Source of the DNA: Dipylidium caninum
Lineage: Eukaryota; Platyhelminthes; Cestoda; Cyclophyllidea; Dipylidiidae
Reading direction: 5' to 3'
Assembly (NCBI GenBank): GCA_017562135.1
Contig: QEYB01001637.1
Coordinates: 1 to 64,000 of the forward strand
DNA length: 64,000 bases
In this document: positions 48,724 through 59,575 of the stretch, piece by piece
How positions within the stretch are numbered: position 1 is the first letter of the stretch
Layout of the letters: each line of letters starts with the position of its first letter
Notes under the pieces: generated by a model
Seen by the model: the letters and a program-made list of their open reading frames with translations, nothing else
What the model was told of the DNA's origin: nothing
The model's database searches: none
Made by a program: the position numbers and the translations under genes

Positions 48724-50469
48724 ATGGGCAGACCGAGACCGAGACTGTTGCCGAAGAAAAAAAAGACTAATTTCCCCACCACGCGAGTGTATTTCAAATA
48801 CTTCGTGCACTTTTTCACCGTTTACGAGATGCCTAAGACGGTTCTTATCCAATTTTCTTTGGTGGGTGTTATTTACCGCTTCTTCCAAATATCTATAATA
48901 GCCTACTTCATTGGATGGGTGATTGTGAAGGAGAAGGGTTATCAATCCTATGACCGTCCAATCTATGGCGTATCGGCCAAAGTTCGAGGGACTTCAGTCG
49001 GCAAGGTAGAGCAGTGCAGTGGCTACTTGGCCGCCGGACCGGTAGTCTATACGGACGCGGATCTAGTTCAACCTCCCATCCAAAATTCCGGCTTTTTTCT
49101 GGGCACCCGAGTACTGAAAGGCGTCGATCAACTCCAATCCACCTGCGCTGAGGCCTCAGATTTGCTCGATGCTCGCTGTCAAACTGAATCACAATGTCCT
49201 TTAGGCGAGAATGCTGGAAACAGAGTGCCCGATGAATTAGCATACTTGACAAATTCATCCTGGTTTGATGTTGAAAACTATGGACATGGACCTTTTACTG
49301 GAAAGTGTTCATCCAAAACAATGACATGTGAAGTATTTGCCTGGTGTCCAATCTTGAGAAATAACAAGTTGCGGGGCTTTTCTCGCTCCTCCCCTGTCGT
49401 ATCTAATCCGAATGAATGGACCTATTCCACTGAACCTGCACGCATTCCGAAGTATGCTTCAGGTGACTCGATCAAAAACATGGACGATATCTATGACAGT
49501 TGGAAAGTTGCTCCTCTTTACGAGGTCCTAAATTTTACCGTCCTTATTCGGAACAGCATTGAATTTCCACTGTATAAAATTAAAAGAAATAACATTTTGG
49601 ACTGGATGGATAACACGTACTTACAAACATGCCACTTTAACGCTTCGGATGAAGTGGATCGTCAATGTCCCCGTTTCCGCATCCACGACATTATCAGTGA
49701 GTCTGGGGCGAATATCGGACACATACTCCTAAACGGCGGCATCATTGACATAAACATTAACTGGGATTGTGACCTGAACAAGGAGCTGGATAAGTGCCTG
49801 CCGATCTATTCTTTCCGATACTTGGGCGCGTTAACTGGCGCCACTTCGTCCGGACGTGAATTAGACCCTATGGAAGAGAAATTTTCCCTAGAATTCGCCA
49901 ACTACTTCGCATCTTCGCAGCTCAGACGCATACTGCACAAGTTCAATGGCATACAATTCCTCATATCTGTCACCGGAAGAGGAGGACGATTCAGTTTACT
50001 CGAATTCAGCATGAAAATAGGCTCTTGTATGGCCTTCTTCGGCACCGCGACGCTCTTCTGCAACCTCATACTTGTCAACTTCAGTTGTGACAGGCATCGG
50101 TATAAACAAACGGTGTGTCGTCTCAGGCCTCTGGCAGGAGGCAGAGGATTAATTAAGAGGCTCAATGCTAGCCGATCCCCGCCCAAACCTGCACTTCGTA
50201 AACCCGAAAAGTTAAATGCACTGATTGAACTCTATGCCTCCCGGGCGGGAGTGAGGACAATGCCGGGAGTCAAGATCAACGTGAAAGAGGAAGGCGGGAA
50301 TTGTGTGGCTAGTTTATCAGAAGAGGATCGTTATTGTCCATCCCTAATAGGAGGGAGGTTTATTTCCGTTAATCTTTCCATGCAAGAGCCTGACAATGTA
50401 GAAGTAAGACAAAGTTATTACTTCGGCCATGTCAACCCAACAGATGTAATGAATGCTGTCAGTGAGTAA
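48724..50469 (+). CDS. P2X-type ligand-gated cation channel, divergent
   Basis: P2X receptors are trimeric, ATP-gated cation channels of the plasma membrane. This gene is one 581-codon ORF without introns. After a basic N-terminus, TM1 spans about residues 39-68 and ends with the family signature GWVIVKEKGYQ. The ectodomain keeps ten cysteines in P2X order (STC, ARC, SQC, GKC, MTC, AWCP, QTC, RQC, WDC, DKC) plus one extra near residue 99, with NFTVLIRNSIEFP and ININWDCDL. TM2 is at about 429-453 and is followed by a cytoplasmic tail of about 125 residues. ATP-site residues differ from the canonical set: K86 is kept, but the second Lys is R88. The NFR triplet of NFRFAKYY is S388-L389-E390 (SLEFANYF), and the Lys of GKAGKF is R419. 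The conserved Thr of the N-terminal YxTxK motif is M36. It may be poorly gated by ATP or respond to another ligand. Confidence 0.93.
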   Translation: MGRPRPRLLPKKKKTNFPTTRVYFKYFVHFFTVYEMPKTVLIQFSLVGVIYRFFQISIIAYFIGWVIVKEKGYQSYDRPIYGVSAKVRGTSVGKVEQCSGYLAAGPVVYTDADLVQPPIQNSGFFLGTRVLKGVDQLQSTCAEASDLLDARCQTESQCPLGENAGNRVPDELAYLTNSSWFDVENYGHGPFTGKCSSKTMTCEVFAWCPILRNNKLRGFSRSSPVVSNPNEWTYSTEPARIPKYASGDSIKNMDDIYDSWKVAPLYEVLNFTVLIRNSIEFPLYKIKRNNILDWMDNTYLQTCHFNASDEVDRQCPRFRIHDIISESGANIGHILLNGGIIDININWDCDLNKELDKCLPIYSFRYLGALTGATSSGRELDPMEEKFSLEFANYFASSQLRRILHKFNGIQFLISVTGRGGRFSLLEFSMKIGSCMAFFGTATLFCNLILVNFSCDRHRYKQTVCRLRPLAGGRGLIKRLNASRSPPKPALRKPEKLNALIELYASRAGVRTMPGVKINVKEEGGNCVASLSEEDRYCPSLIGGRFISVNLSMQEPDNVEVRQSYYFGHVNPTDVMNAVSE

Positions 50470-52269
50470 ATGCTAATTGTACCCGGTTATCACCTCATCG
50501 CCACTCAATTGGCATGCCGCGTGTTATAAATTTTGTCCACCCGTACCCTCCTGCCTTGCTATGCCAATCACCACTGCATTAATGAACCAGTGGCAGATGT
50601 CCTAGGCAAGTTAGAAGTATGTGCCTTCGCTAACTGCAGAGTGGAGGACAATGCGGACAGTGGCATGAAGTCTTGGGAGTTAAGGCGAGCACCAAAATCA
50701 CAATAATTGAAACCCAGACAATAGGCCTCGGCTAGAAAGTTTAGCATATGTACCAACAATGCCGCGCTATTTACTAATTCTCATCATATAATGACCTCGT
50801 GTACATTAAATATTGTCCTTATTTCCTTTCTATGAGCTCTATTAAAATGAGTGAAAAAGAACAACCACACTGACGGCCGAAGCGTGGCAGCAGACATTAA
50901 CACTTCACGTATACGCACATATCAATTGTAAGTTCTCGATTTACGACAGGTAAGAGAAGGAGGAATAGGGCAACATGTTGCATAACATAAAAGAAAAGAT
51001 ATTTGACATTTCCACCTGCGCATATTTACGGTGATGAGGAGAGCCTGCACCTGGATGTTTATATTGAACTTGGGACCCAGTTCTAATTAGCGAAAAGAAC
51101 ACTTACATAGAGATCACATGATGATAGTGAGTTCCGCTCGGAAATTTCTATGAAAAGCACAACTTTCACAGTAGTTGAAGCCTGCAGTGTACGAAAGGCA
51201 TGGCTTAAGATGTATCCACGCGTACTATTGAAAGGCCAATTTGAATAGGGAGGAGGGGATTCGATTCAACCCCTAGCACAGGAACATGAATGAAGTGCTC
51301 CTAGTGTGCTGGTCGGATTTAGGCAAAGTAGGCCCAAGTCCAATGTTAACAGTGTCAATATTCGTCTTTAAACCCCGTAAAGCATTTTGTCCGACTGCAG
51401 TCATGGCTCTCGGTGCGCCGGGTGGGGTTCGAGGTCTCCCGCGCCCCATCGGCCCCATTTGCCCCTCCTTCGGCTGCTCACTTACATTACCGTAGTGTAG
51501 TTCATTAAAATGCGTGATTCATGCATTGCCTTCTTATAAAAAGTCACATCTAAACATGACTTGGTGCTGAGTGAAGAAAGCAAATTACATTTTGCCTATT
51601 AATTTGCGCTATAAGAGATCATCATCAGTTATGGTTATCATTGCATTGTTGAGCACTTCAAATTCCCTCCTCAATTTGATAACAAAATAACTCCCAGTGG
51701 TTTGGTGAAGAATAGCTAACAGGGCTGAGCTAACTGAGAATACGGAGGAGAAGTTAAATTGGGTACAATTAAAAGTGAAGATTCACCGGGAAAGGAGATG
51801 TGTGCAGACCCCGAACCAATGAGCATCTCTGCTAACAAAGGACACTTGGAAAGACGCAATTCGCGTGGGTTAGAGCAGGGCCCCTTACAGCTGTGTTATT
51901 AATAGCGTCGACAGTTTGTTTACCTCCCTCTACAAAGGTGTATGGGGCAGGAGAGACGCAGGAAGCACGCATAGTAGCAGGAGTTTGAAGGGGCACAATG
52001 ATTGCTTGCCGTCATTAACTGTTAACGGTAAATATTCGCTCCCAGCTTTGTAGCATAGTATGGTGTAGATCTGAACAGCACAGCTCCCATTTCACTTGCG
52101 CCGTCGGACAGCCAATAGGCGTGTCCCGAAAAGCCGGATAAACAACCGCCACGCGTAACATCGAAGGGCGTAATTTTGGCATGCTTTTATCAGCAGGCAC
52201 ATGAGTCAGCCGACATAAGTCCAACGTTTAGATTTTTGCAACCCAAACGAAACCCGCGTAACCAATGCG
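50470..52269. other. Intergenic; no gene recognised
   Basis: Short overlapping frames at 51273-51495 lie in a GC-rich patch and look spurious. No repeats or RNA genes are evident. Confidence 0.5.
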
Positions 52270-53295
52270 ATGTTTTTGTTGGTTATGGTTTTGACCACCT
52301 TGCTCTTCGTCATGAGGGATGTCTCCACACGTGCGAACATTATCACCATGGACGAATTTGTAGATGCCTTCACAGAAACACTCGTCTTATGGAATAGCCG
52401 GTCGAATGGAGGCCATGGACGGGAACGGCGGAGTACGGAATCATCTTCCCCGACCCAGCAATCGGAATATGTACAGGTAAACTGCAACCTCATGTGCATC
52501 ATCGAGACGCAGGATGAGGACCTCAATCGACAAGTCCTCGTCTGCGCTGATGGAAGCATCGCTCCTCATCAAAATGGTATTCCCGTTCGGCCAATCTGCG
52601 TAGAGCATGCCTCTGGCAGACTACTGCATATGGTAATTGCTGTTGCAAACGCCTCAGTGGACTACCTTGACAACGGTTTTGCAAAGGCTGTGAGCAATGC
52701 CCTGCGAACAATGACAGCTGAGCCCGAAACACTCTATCTCACTATCGAAATCCCTCTTTTGGTCCTACGTCAGAGCGACTTCACGGCGCTCTCTTCCAAA
52801 ATGCGACGTCTTTCGATTTACCTCGGACAGGCTGTTCACGTGGATCACAATGTTCTAACCTCATTGTCGTTAGAGTCATTCGCACTGGAGGGTTGCCGTT
52901 TTAAGGAAACACGAGTTTTCCAAAATGATTCTCGACTTTGCGATGTGAACTTACTTTACACGTGTCCGAAAATAGGAAACTTTGCGCTATCCGCCGATAG
53001 ACTGTCCTGGAAAAGGCTCTGTCCCGAGACTCCGGACAATCGCTCCATCAAGCACCATCTCGAAAAGAAACCGGTATGCGCTTGCAACGACTACAGGGCC
53101 CTCTTAGAAGACCTACAACACCCGAAAAAAGTATATTTGGAGACGAATTGTGCTATGGACTCGGATTACAAGCAATTCTTCATTATTTCCTTGGTCACAA
53201 ACTTACTTTTAGGTTGTATACTATTGGTCGTCTGTTTACTCACAGCAATTCTTTATGTACAAAATTATCAAAGATCTTATATGAATAAAGCTTAA
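52270..53295 (+). CDS. Single-pass membrane protein of unknown family
   Basis: This is a 341-codon ORF with an ATG at 52270. The N-terminus MFLLVMVLTTLLFVM is a signal peptide or signal anchor. The extracellular part is Cys-containing (CNLMC, VCAD, ICV, EGC, LCD, TCP, LCP, VCACN, NCAMD). Its second half alternates Leu-rich strand and helix stretches (LYLTIEIPLLVL, LSSKMRRLSIYLGQ, LTSLSLESFALEGC), which faintly resemble degenerate leucine-rich repeats. A strong C-terminal transmembrane helix (FIISLVTNLLLGCILLVVCLL) is followed by a short basic tail. There are no introns. An ATTAAA at 53358-53363 could serve as poly(A) signal. I do not recognise the family; a lineage-specific surface protein is likely. 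Confidence 0.7.
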   Translation: MFLLVMVLTTLLFVMRDVSTRANIITMDEFVDAFTETLVLWNSRSNGGHGRERRSTESSSPTQQSEYVQVNCNLMCIIETQDEDLNRQVLVCADGSIAPHQNGIPVRPICVEHASGRLLHMVIAVANASVDYLDNGFAKAVSNALRTMTAEPETLYLTIEIPLLVLRQSDFTALSSKMRRLSIYLGQAVHVDHNVLTSLSLESFALEGCRFKETRVFQNDSRLCDVNLLYTCPKIGNFALSADRLSWKRLCPETPDNRSIKHHLEKKPVCACNDYRALLEDLQHPKKVYLETNCAMDSDYKQFFIISLVTNLLLGCILLVVCLLTAILYVQNYQRSYMNKA

Positions 53296-56200
53296 TCCCC
53301 GAATAGTTTCCGTTTCTTCTACAATTGTTGAGGTTCATCTTTATGTGGTTTTCCTTCATTAAAAGAACCATTCATTTAATTAACTGATTTTCTTTCAAAT
53401 CTCTTCTCCACATTTTTGAGTATGTGGTTTTGAAAATCCCCAATGTCAGAGGAAAGGCATTTAATTGAAACACTCCAAAAACCATTCTGCCCTTGTAAAG
53501 CAATTTGCGACGCGATTCATTCTCCTAAAATATTATGTTAAGTTAAGTTGTACATTTCCTTGTAAGATCAAATAACTAATACGCTAATTCTGCTGATCCC
53601 ATGATCGTGAGACCGATGTTACTTTAAATCGCAATGTCCCTCTGGTTAAAATCTAGTCGGAAATTGCTTTGTACGCCAATATTATAATGAAAAACCTCTA
53701 AAATTGTTTCATTTTGATTGGAATCCGGGCGGAATATATGATTATCTCCAGTTAAGTACGATATAAAACATAAAACTCACTATTCCCATCAACACATGCT
53801 GCAGAAGAGGTAGGTGGGTATGGTGCCCTCTCGCGCCTTTTAAAGTGAAATGTGACGGAGAGCTTTCATTTTTTTATTACACAAAACCGAAACATATACC
53901 AAAATACTTTTCGCTTGACAGCAGAGAATATGCATTTACTAATGGAGTCCCATTGTGCACCGTTTTTATTATTCTTTATGCATTTACATGTATTCGAATG
54001 CTACCAAAAATTCCTCTCATACTATCCTCACGGTCGAATTAACGAGTCTAAATAACTCTGCGCAAGCGTAAAATAGGTTATTTTAGCGCCAGTACTGAAA
54101 CGCCCTCTTTTGTCGAAGAAAGTAGGGTCTGTTGACCACACCACGGATACCTCTGCTGCCCCTTGACCCAGTGGCAGTCGACCCTCGTTCTGACCATAAC
54201 GCCCCATACAGATGCTGAATTCCCATTCAAGTGGGGTAGGAAGTTTTTGATTGCGTTTGTAAATGTTACATGTAATAATCGTAATAGTCGTGGAACCATG
54301 TCCCCATTTGCTGAATTAGAGAGACAATATCAGGAGACATTTTTTGGCGCAGCATAACACAAATCGCTTAATTTATTGCATCCATAACCATTTCCCTTCG
54401 CATTCACTTAGGGGGAATTACATCTTGCAGTTGACTGCTCTCCGTTAAGCTAGCGCACTAGTTAAAATCAACAACACCAGGAATAAATGCGGAACAAGTC
54501 AAACTATCCCCAAAAGGTCGGTCCGGGATTTATTTCCGTTTTCCCTCCTAAAAATTCCGAACAGGCAGAGCGGACCATTAAGTTCGTATGTCACCCGACT
54601 TAGTAAATTATACATAGTCGACCTAAATGCATTTCAATCGGCTCACGAGGCTCAATTAATCTTAAACCATTTATGGAATTCACCAACCCAAAACTCCGCA
54701 ACTCATTGGGCAAATCATTGGGTAATGCAATGTCTGAGTATTACTGGAAATGCAACCAACTAGTTTCAAATCGTAACCCCTTCTCATGATTGCCGCCTTA
54801 ATATTACACCAATTCTCCGGTTGAAAAAAATCTCCGTAAACATACCCAGAACGGAGTATAAAGGGCCCAAACAACACAGCTAACTTCAATTCAGTGAAAA
54901 TTTTAACATCTGGGCAATCGCCCAACCATTAACTGAAGTAAACTCCGATTATTGTGAAAATTAAAGGCTTGAAGTGATTGTTCTGGTTCAGGAGGAACGG
55001 AACCTACAGAGCAAATGAAAAAAGACAACCGGTTTCCACAGATAAAACAGTTATTGTCTGTTTAAACTCGCCGATGTTGACGTGGCATATTCGCATGTCT
55101 AGTTAACGTTGCTACTGTTACTATGACGGCAAACTGGCTGCGAATATGATAAACTACTACACTGGTTATTACATTCACCTGCTTTCAATAAGCACGCAGA
55201 GGTCGTCCATAATTAACTGTCCGAATGCCACATCGTAGCATACATTTTCCTAATGCCATAGAGACATTTTAAGTGTGTGGCCAGGACTAACTTATATAAA
55301 TTAAAGGAAACTCTAGAAATTGCTCTTTACTACAATCGCTTTAAAGATCTGTTAAATACCCGATTTAACACAGCCAAGTCACTAGGATTTCCGACACAGG
55401 GCAGGACCATAAGGAAAATAACGTGGTAACCAGACTTCAGAATACCATACTCATTGCTCGGTGGTGCTTGAATGCAACAAGCAGTATGCAAATACCCTTA
55501 AGCAAAGGTAATTTCATTTGGCCATGTGACATAATAACAGCGAATAAGTTATAAGTACAACTTGTAAATGTTTGTGTTCACTACCGAGTGACTCATGTTA
55601 GATGCACACGCCATAAACTCGGTTAATGCAGGAGTTGCCAGAGTGGGAATTAATTTATTTTCCTATCATACTGCGTATATTGGGACCCGTAATAAAAGTA
55701 TCCAAATCAAGGGAGCAAAATGCTATTTTGTGACTGGTCGCAGTCTCCTTGCCATCTTCCATTCCATCATAATCACCTCCTTTATATAACTTAGTTGCGT
55801 TTTGTTAACTTTGTGGGGTTCGGTAGAAGATAGCTAATTTGTGACAAAGACGACTGGTAAAATTCTATGCAAAGCCCCGTATGTTTTTATCAGCAAACGT
55901 ACGGTCTTCAAATTAGACTTTATGCCGTTTAGTAATAGAGTATTTTACTTCTCTTTGCTTTTGCGGACCCCATTCTGCCATTCCAGCAAGTCGGCAATGC
56001 ATATGCCATTAAGCCTTAGGTTGATGCACAATAAGAGATCATAATTGTTTGCAGATTGAAACATATTATAGTTAACCAAGAATAAAAACGTCCGGTTTAA
56101 ACTGACTTATACTACGATCAAGTAAATTAGCATCTCGAAATATGTAGATTATGAGAGGAGTAATGCCTCCTCTAAGATTCAAAATTAGGGCGCCCTCTGA

Positions 56201-57090
56201 TGCCCTAAACTACTTCTGAAATCCAGATATATTGCTTTGGCAGCGGCTATAAGTAGGGTAAATTGGAATACATGCCAAACGTGGCGTTTGTTAAACATTC
56301 CATAAAGTGTTTTATAATCGGTCCACCTAGCATATTCCAGTTCTGATTGCCAGGTAGACGCTTTATTATTTCAAATTTATTGCCCTACACACCAGAGTTG
56401 AATAGGAATATCGAATTTTACGAAAAGCTGTAACATCCGTTGCTTGCAACCGAGAAGCCATATCTATAAGTTAAAGTGTATTGTATTGGAGCCGAAGACG
56501 GCTTTAGGATTTCACGAGCGGCATACTAAATTAATAGTAAAAATAATTGTCATATATTGTGCCATTCCTCCTTAGTTCATGAACAAAAGGGGGGTTAGCA
56601 ACACCCAAAGAAATTTTAATGCATCCTGGCCTAGTAGACGGTTGCTTAGGCATTGTGTCAGATAAGCATTACGCAAGGCAATAATGAAGCGTCGAATACT
56701 AGGATCTGAATTGCTAAGCTAGTGGCGTGCGTAGTAATAACTTGAATGTGTCTCCGTTTTATACTATATTGCAGGCAACATCAAAGTTTTTTGGCAATTG
56801 TCAGATATCCTTAACTTGATATATAATATACTTTATCAACTGTTTTTAGCAATCTAATACAGAGGCGGGCGCCCAAATTTGGTGTACCATCTTCGAGGAC
56901 GTTGGGCTTGCCATTATCTACTGGTGCACTTATCTGCTACCATAGTGGGCCTTGTAGAATTTTAAGGAGAGCCGTTTTTGATTATGCGGTTTATACTCGC
57001 TTTAGTAATATTTTTTCTTAATCAAACCCAAATTTATGTGCCCTCATTCTCTATTAAATTTTGCTTCATATTTCTGAAATTTCCGTCTGT
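53296..57090. other. AT-rich intergenic region; no gene recognised
   Basis: There is no ORF above about 80 codons and no recognisable domain. Short frames at 53845-54357, 54680-54925 and 55595-56044 are surrounded by stops and have no splice-consistent partners that I could see. Confidence 0.55.
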
Positions 57091-57095
57091 TGTAT

Positions 57096-57097
57096 AG
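57096..57097 (+). promoter_or_regulatory. Splice-acceptor AG just upstream of SMYD5
   Basis: TTCCGTCTGTTGTATAG lies 27 nt before the first ATG, and the sequence after the AG is in frame with it. It could be a trans-splicing acceptor for a spliced leader, or the end of a 5' UTR intron. No leader sequence is visible to decide. Confidence 0.4.
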
Positions 57098-57124
57098 GCT
57101 TTGACTTATACTCACTGTCAAAAA

Positions 57125-58694
57125 ATGGAGTTAGCTCCTGTTGAAGTTGCTGACTTAGGCCCTCAAAGAGGACGAGCCCTAATTACAACCCGATTTGTGA
57201 AGAAAAATGAAGTCATATTTGTAGAAAAACCTCTTATATGCTGTCAATTCTCGTGGAACCGTTTCTACGGGTATAGAAGTTGTGACTATTGTCTTCAGCC
57301 CTTGGAATGTCCTCAGGATAATGCTCGCAGACTCTTAAAAGATAGTACTTTCGTTCTCCCAACTATTTGCGGGGTGAACGGTGGGCACGTATCACCAGAA
57401 ATCTTTGCATGCTCCATTTGTGGGACTGAGTATTGCAGCGAGACTTGTCGCGCCTCCTCTGCTAGCGAATATCATACATTTATCTGTTGTTCCGATAAGG
57501 ACACTCCTTTATGCCAATTAGAGCAGCAATGGAGGAATCTACACCTGCCACCAGAGACAGGAACAATAATGCTCCTTGTCAGGATAGTTGCGGTTCACTT
57601 GACCGCTCACTTTCATCAAAGCGAACGCGCACAACATATTATAACAGCGCTTTCTAGATTCGTTTCTTCCCCAATTGAGGAATTGTCGAATGAAGAGTGG
57701 ATTCAATCGTGCAAATCTAGTTCGTTAATTCACAGATTGATGGGTCCCAATTTCTCCGAAAATATTTCACGATTACATGTCTTGTTCTTGAATGTTTTGA
57801 ACGAGATGGCTTGGAAAGCAGCTGTCACATCACCGTCTGAAGTTTCTAATTTGCTACACCAAACCGGACTGAATTATTTGCTCTCCGAGTATGGATTTTG
57901 TTCTGCCATGTGTCTAATAGGACGGAATGGACAAGGTATTGGTACGAGCTCTCTGGGTGCCTGGGGCAAGGCTGCCGAGAAAGCTATTAAGGAGAGAGGC
58001 GATCCAGTGGAGATAAAACACTTTTCGGATTTTCTTGATTCCCTTTACGAAAGACTCGATTCAACTTCAGGTGACTTTCTCGACGTCGAGGGCGTTGGCC
58101 TTTACGAGCGTCAGAGTGAGTCGAACCCCTGCAACTCTTCTGCCCCTTCTTTATATTCAATTCTCGCTCTTTTTAAGACAATTAAATTATCACAGCCCTA
58201 ATTCTCTTTGGTATCCCAAATTATCTCAATTAATCATTATTTTGATATAATTCTCTTTTGAATACGACGTTTATGGGTCTGAAGTCCACACCCCGATTGA
58301 TTCCTTCCCTCATTATTATCATCTCCGATGCACTTGATATCATATCCACTCATATTAACAATTCCGTTTTTTCGTGCTTCTCGGGTGACCCAGAAATCTA
58401 ATAACGATTTTAGGCTTGATTAATCATTCCTGTGAACCGAATGCTTCAGTAAACTTTGAGTCCGGAACCAACGAACTTTCAATAGTGGCCAATGAAGATA
58501 TAGTCGATCCGGGCACTGAGTTAACCATTTCCTACTTCGATGAATGCATTTCGATGCGAGGAGTACATTCCCGGAGAAAATACCTACGCGACTACTACCT
58601 CTTTTTTTGCATGTGCTCTCGATGCGTTCGCGAGAAGGAGGATGGTGCGCAAAGCGAGACGACTGAGGAGGGGGATGAATCTGCAGATGAATAA
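57125..58694 (+). CDS. SMYD5: SET/MYND-domain lysine methyltransferase, SMYD5 type
   Basis: SMYD5 methylates lysines on histones and on ribosomal protein eL40. There are two exons: 57125-58115 (ending CGTCAGA, donor GTGAGT) and 58414-58694 (acceptor GATTTTAG). Phases agree, restoring a Ser codon, and give 423 residues. In order: N-terminal SET part ending EVIFVEKPLICCQFSWNRFYGYRSCDYC; a MYND-like zinc region with FACSICGTEYCSETC; the SMYD5-specific block NGQGIGTSSL; then GDFLDVEGVGLYERQ joined to SLINHSCEPNASVNFES, which holds the NHSC cofactor and catalytic motif; then TISYFDE and the post-SET cysteines FFCMCSRC. The tail is acidic (EEGDESADE) as in vertebrate SMYD5. An AATAAA overlaps the stop codon and a second lies at 58841. 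The start was set at the first ATG; the frame is open upstream to the AG at 57096-57097. Confidence 0.93.
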
Positions 58695-58840
58695 ATTTTT
58701 TGTAAATAACACCGGCTTCCGGTCGTTCTCTTGTTTTCTGATCATTGCCTGCCTGTGTGGATCTTAATTTTTGACGGTTTCTCGTAGGTGGATCAGTTTT
58801 CGCCTAACGGTTGTAACTTGCATGGTTAATCACAGTGACC

Positions 58841-58846
58841 AATAAA
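58841..58846 (+). terminator. Poly(A) signal AATAAA after SMYD5
   Basis: A canonical AATAAA lies 147 nt after the SMYD5 stop and 88 nt before the SVIP start. Another AATAAA (58690-58695) overlaps the SMYD5 stop codon itself and would be too close to be the main site. Confidence 0.5.
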
Positions 58847-58922
58847 TTTAAGTAGTAAACGTAAAGGGTACGATATCCAGTAATAGTTTTTTCCGAATCC
58901 ATTTCCTGACATCATTCAATTT

Positions 58923-58924
58923 AG
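58923..58924 (+). promoter_or_regulatory. Splice-acceptor AG just upstream of SVIP
   Basis: ATCATTCAATTTAG precedes the SVIP ATG by 9 nt, in frame. With the poly(A) signal at 58841 and only 239 nt between genes, this fits the layout of a downstream gene in a trans-spliced pair, but a 5' UTR intron is equally possible. Confidence 0.35.
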
Positions 58925-58933
58925 TCTATCTGC

Positions 58934-59170
58934 ATGGGTTGCTGCTTTTCGGAACCAAGCGAGGCTGACATGCCGCAGCCCAGCTTAGAGGAACGCCGAC
59001 GTCTGCAGGCGGAGGCAGCCGATCGAAGACGCGAACAGGCTACAAACAGAGGCATCCGGAACCCCGCTCATGTTCAGCGGCGCCAGGAGAAGCTTGCTGC
59101 TGCTGCAAGTTTGAGAACCTCCGGTGAGGCTCAACATGGTTCGGGTCTTCGGTGGACTGTGTCCAACTAA
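58934..59170 (+). CDS. SVIP: Small VCP/p97-interacting protein
   Basis: SVIP is a small lipid-anchored inhibitor of ER-associated degradation that binds the AAA ATPase p97/VCP. This 78-codon ORF starts MGCCFSEP: Gly2 suits N-myristoylation and Cys3/Cys4 suit palmitoylation. Residues 18-35 (LEERRRLQAEAADRRREQ) match the VCP-interacting motif Rx5AAxxR. The body is a charged amphipathic helix, and the C-terminus GLRWTVSN matches the conserved GLRWTV ending of vertebrate SVIP. Length equals the vertebrate protein (about 77 residues). It has a single exon and lies 239 nt downstream of SMYD5 on the same strand. Confidence 0.93.
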   Translation: MGCCFSEPSEADMPQPSLEERRRLQAEAADRRREQATNRGIRNPAHVQRRQEKLAAAASLRTSGEAQHGSGLRWTVSN

Positions 59171-59575
59171 ACGGTCTCTTCCGATACTTTTGAATACTGT
59201 AAAATTTACTCCCTTCTCCTGGCACAAAAAATAAGAAGTCCGTGGAAAATGTCAATCGATAAATACTCCATCTTCCTTCCGGTCAAGTACCACAATTGGC
59301 TCCTGTTTTTTTGTGCATCACACAGGTATTGAAAGCAAAAGGGCCATGAATAGTTGGCGAGAGTAATTACGGGTAAGAAGCCTGGTCACCATTTTCAACA
59401 GCAAGTCTGTTCTCTAAATAGTGGTAGGGGTCAGGCAACCAACAGACCGCAATCGGTCAAATTAGTATCGCATTAGCCAGTGTCAATTTGTCGGAATTTT
59501 CCCTTTTATTAAAGTACGTGAAGATGCACACTAGTAAGTAAAAAACACGTTTAAGGAGCCACATCTCCGCTGAGT

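Noticed and set aside
51240..51495. tRNA-like B-box words (GGTTCGAGG, GATTCGATTC)
   Set aside because: No matching A box or cloverleaf could be folded around them; no tRNA is supported here or elsewhere.
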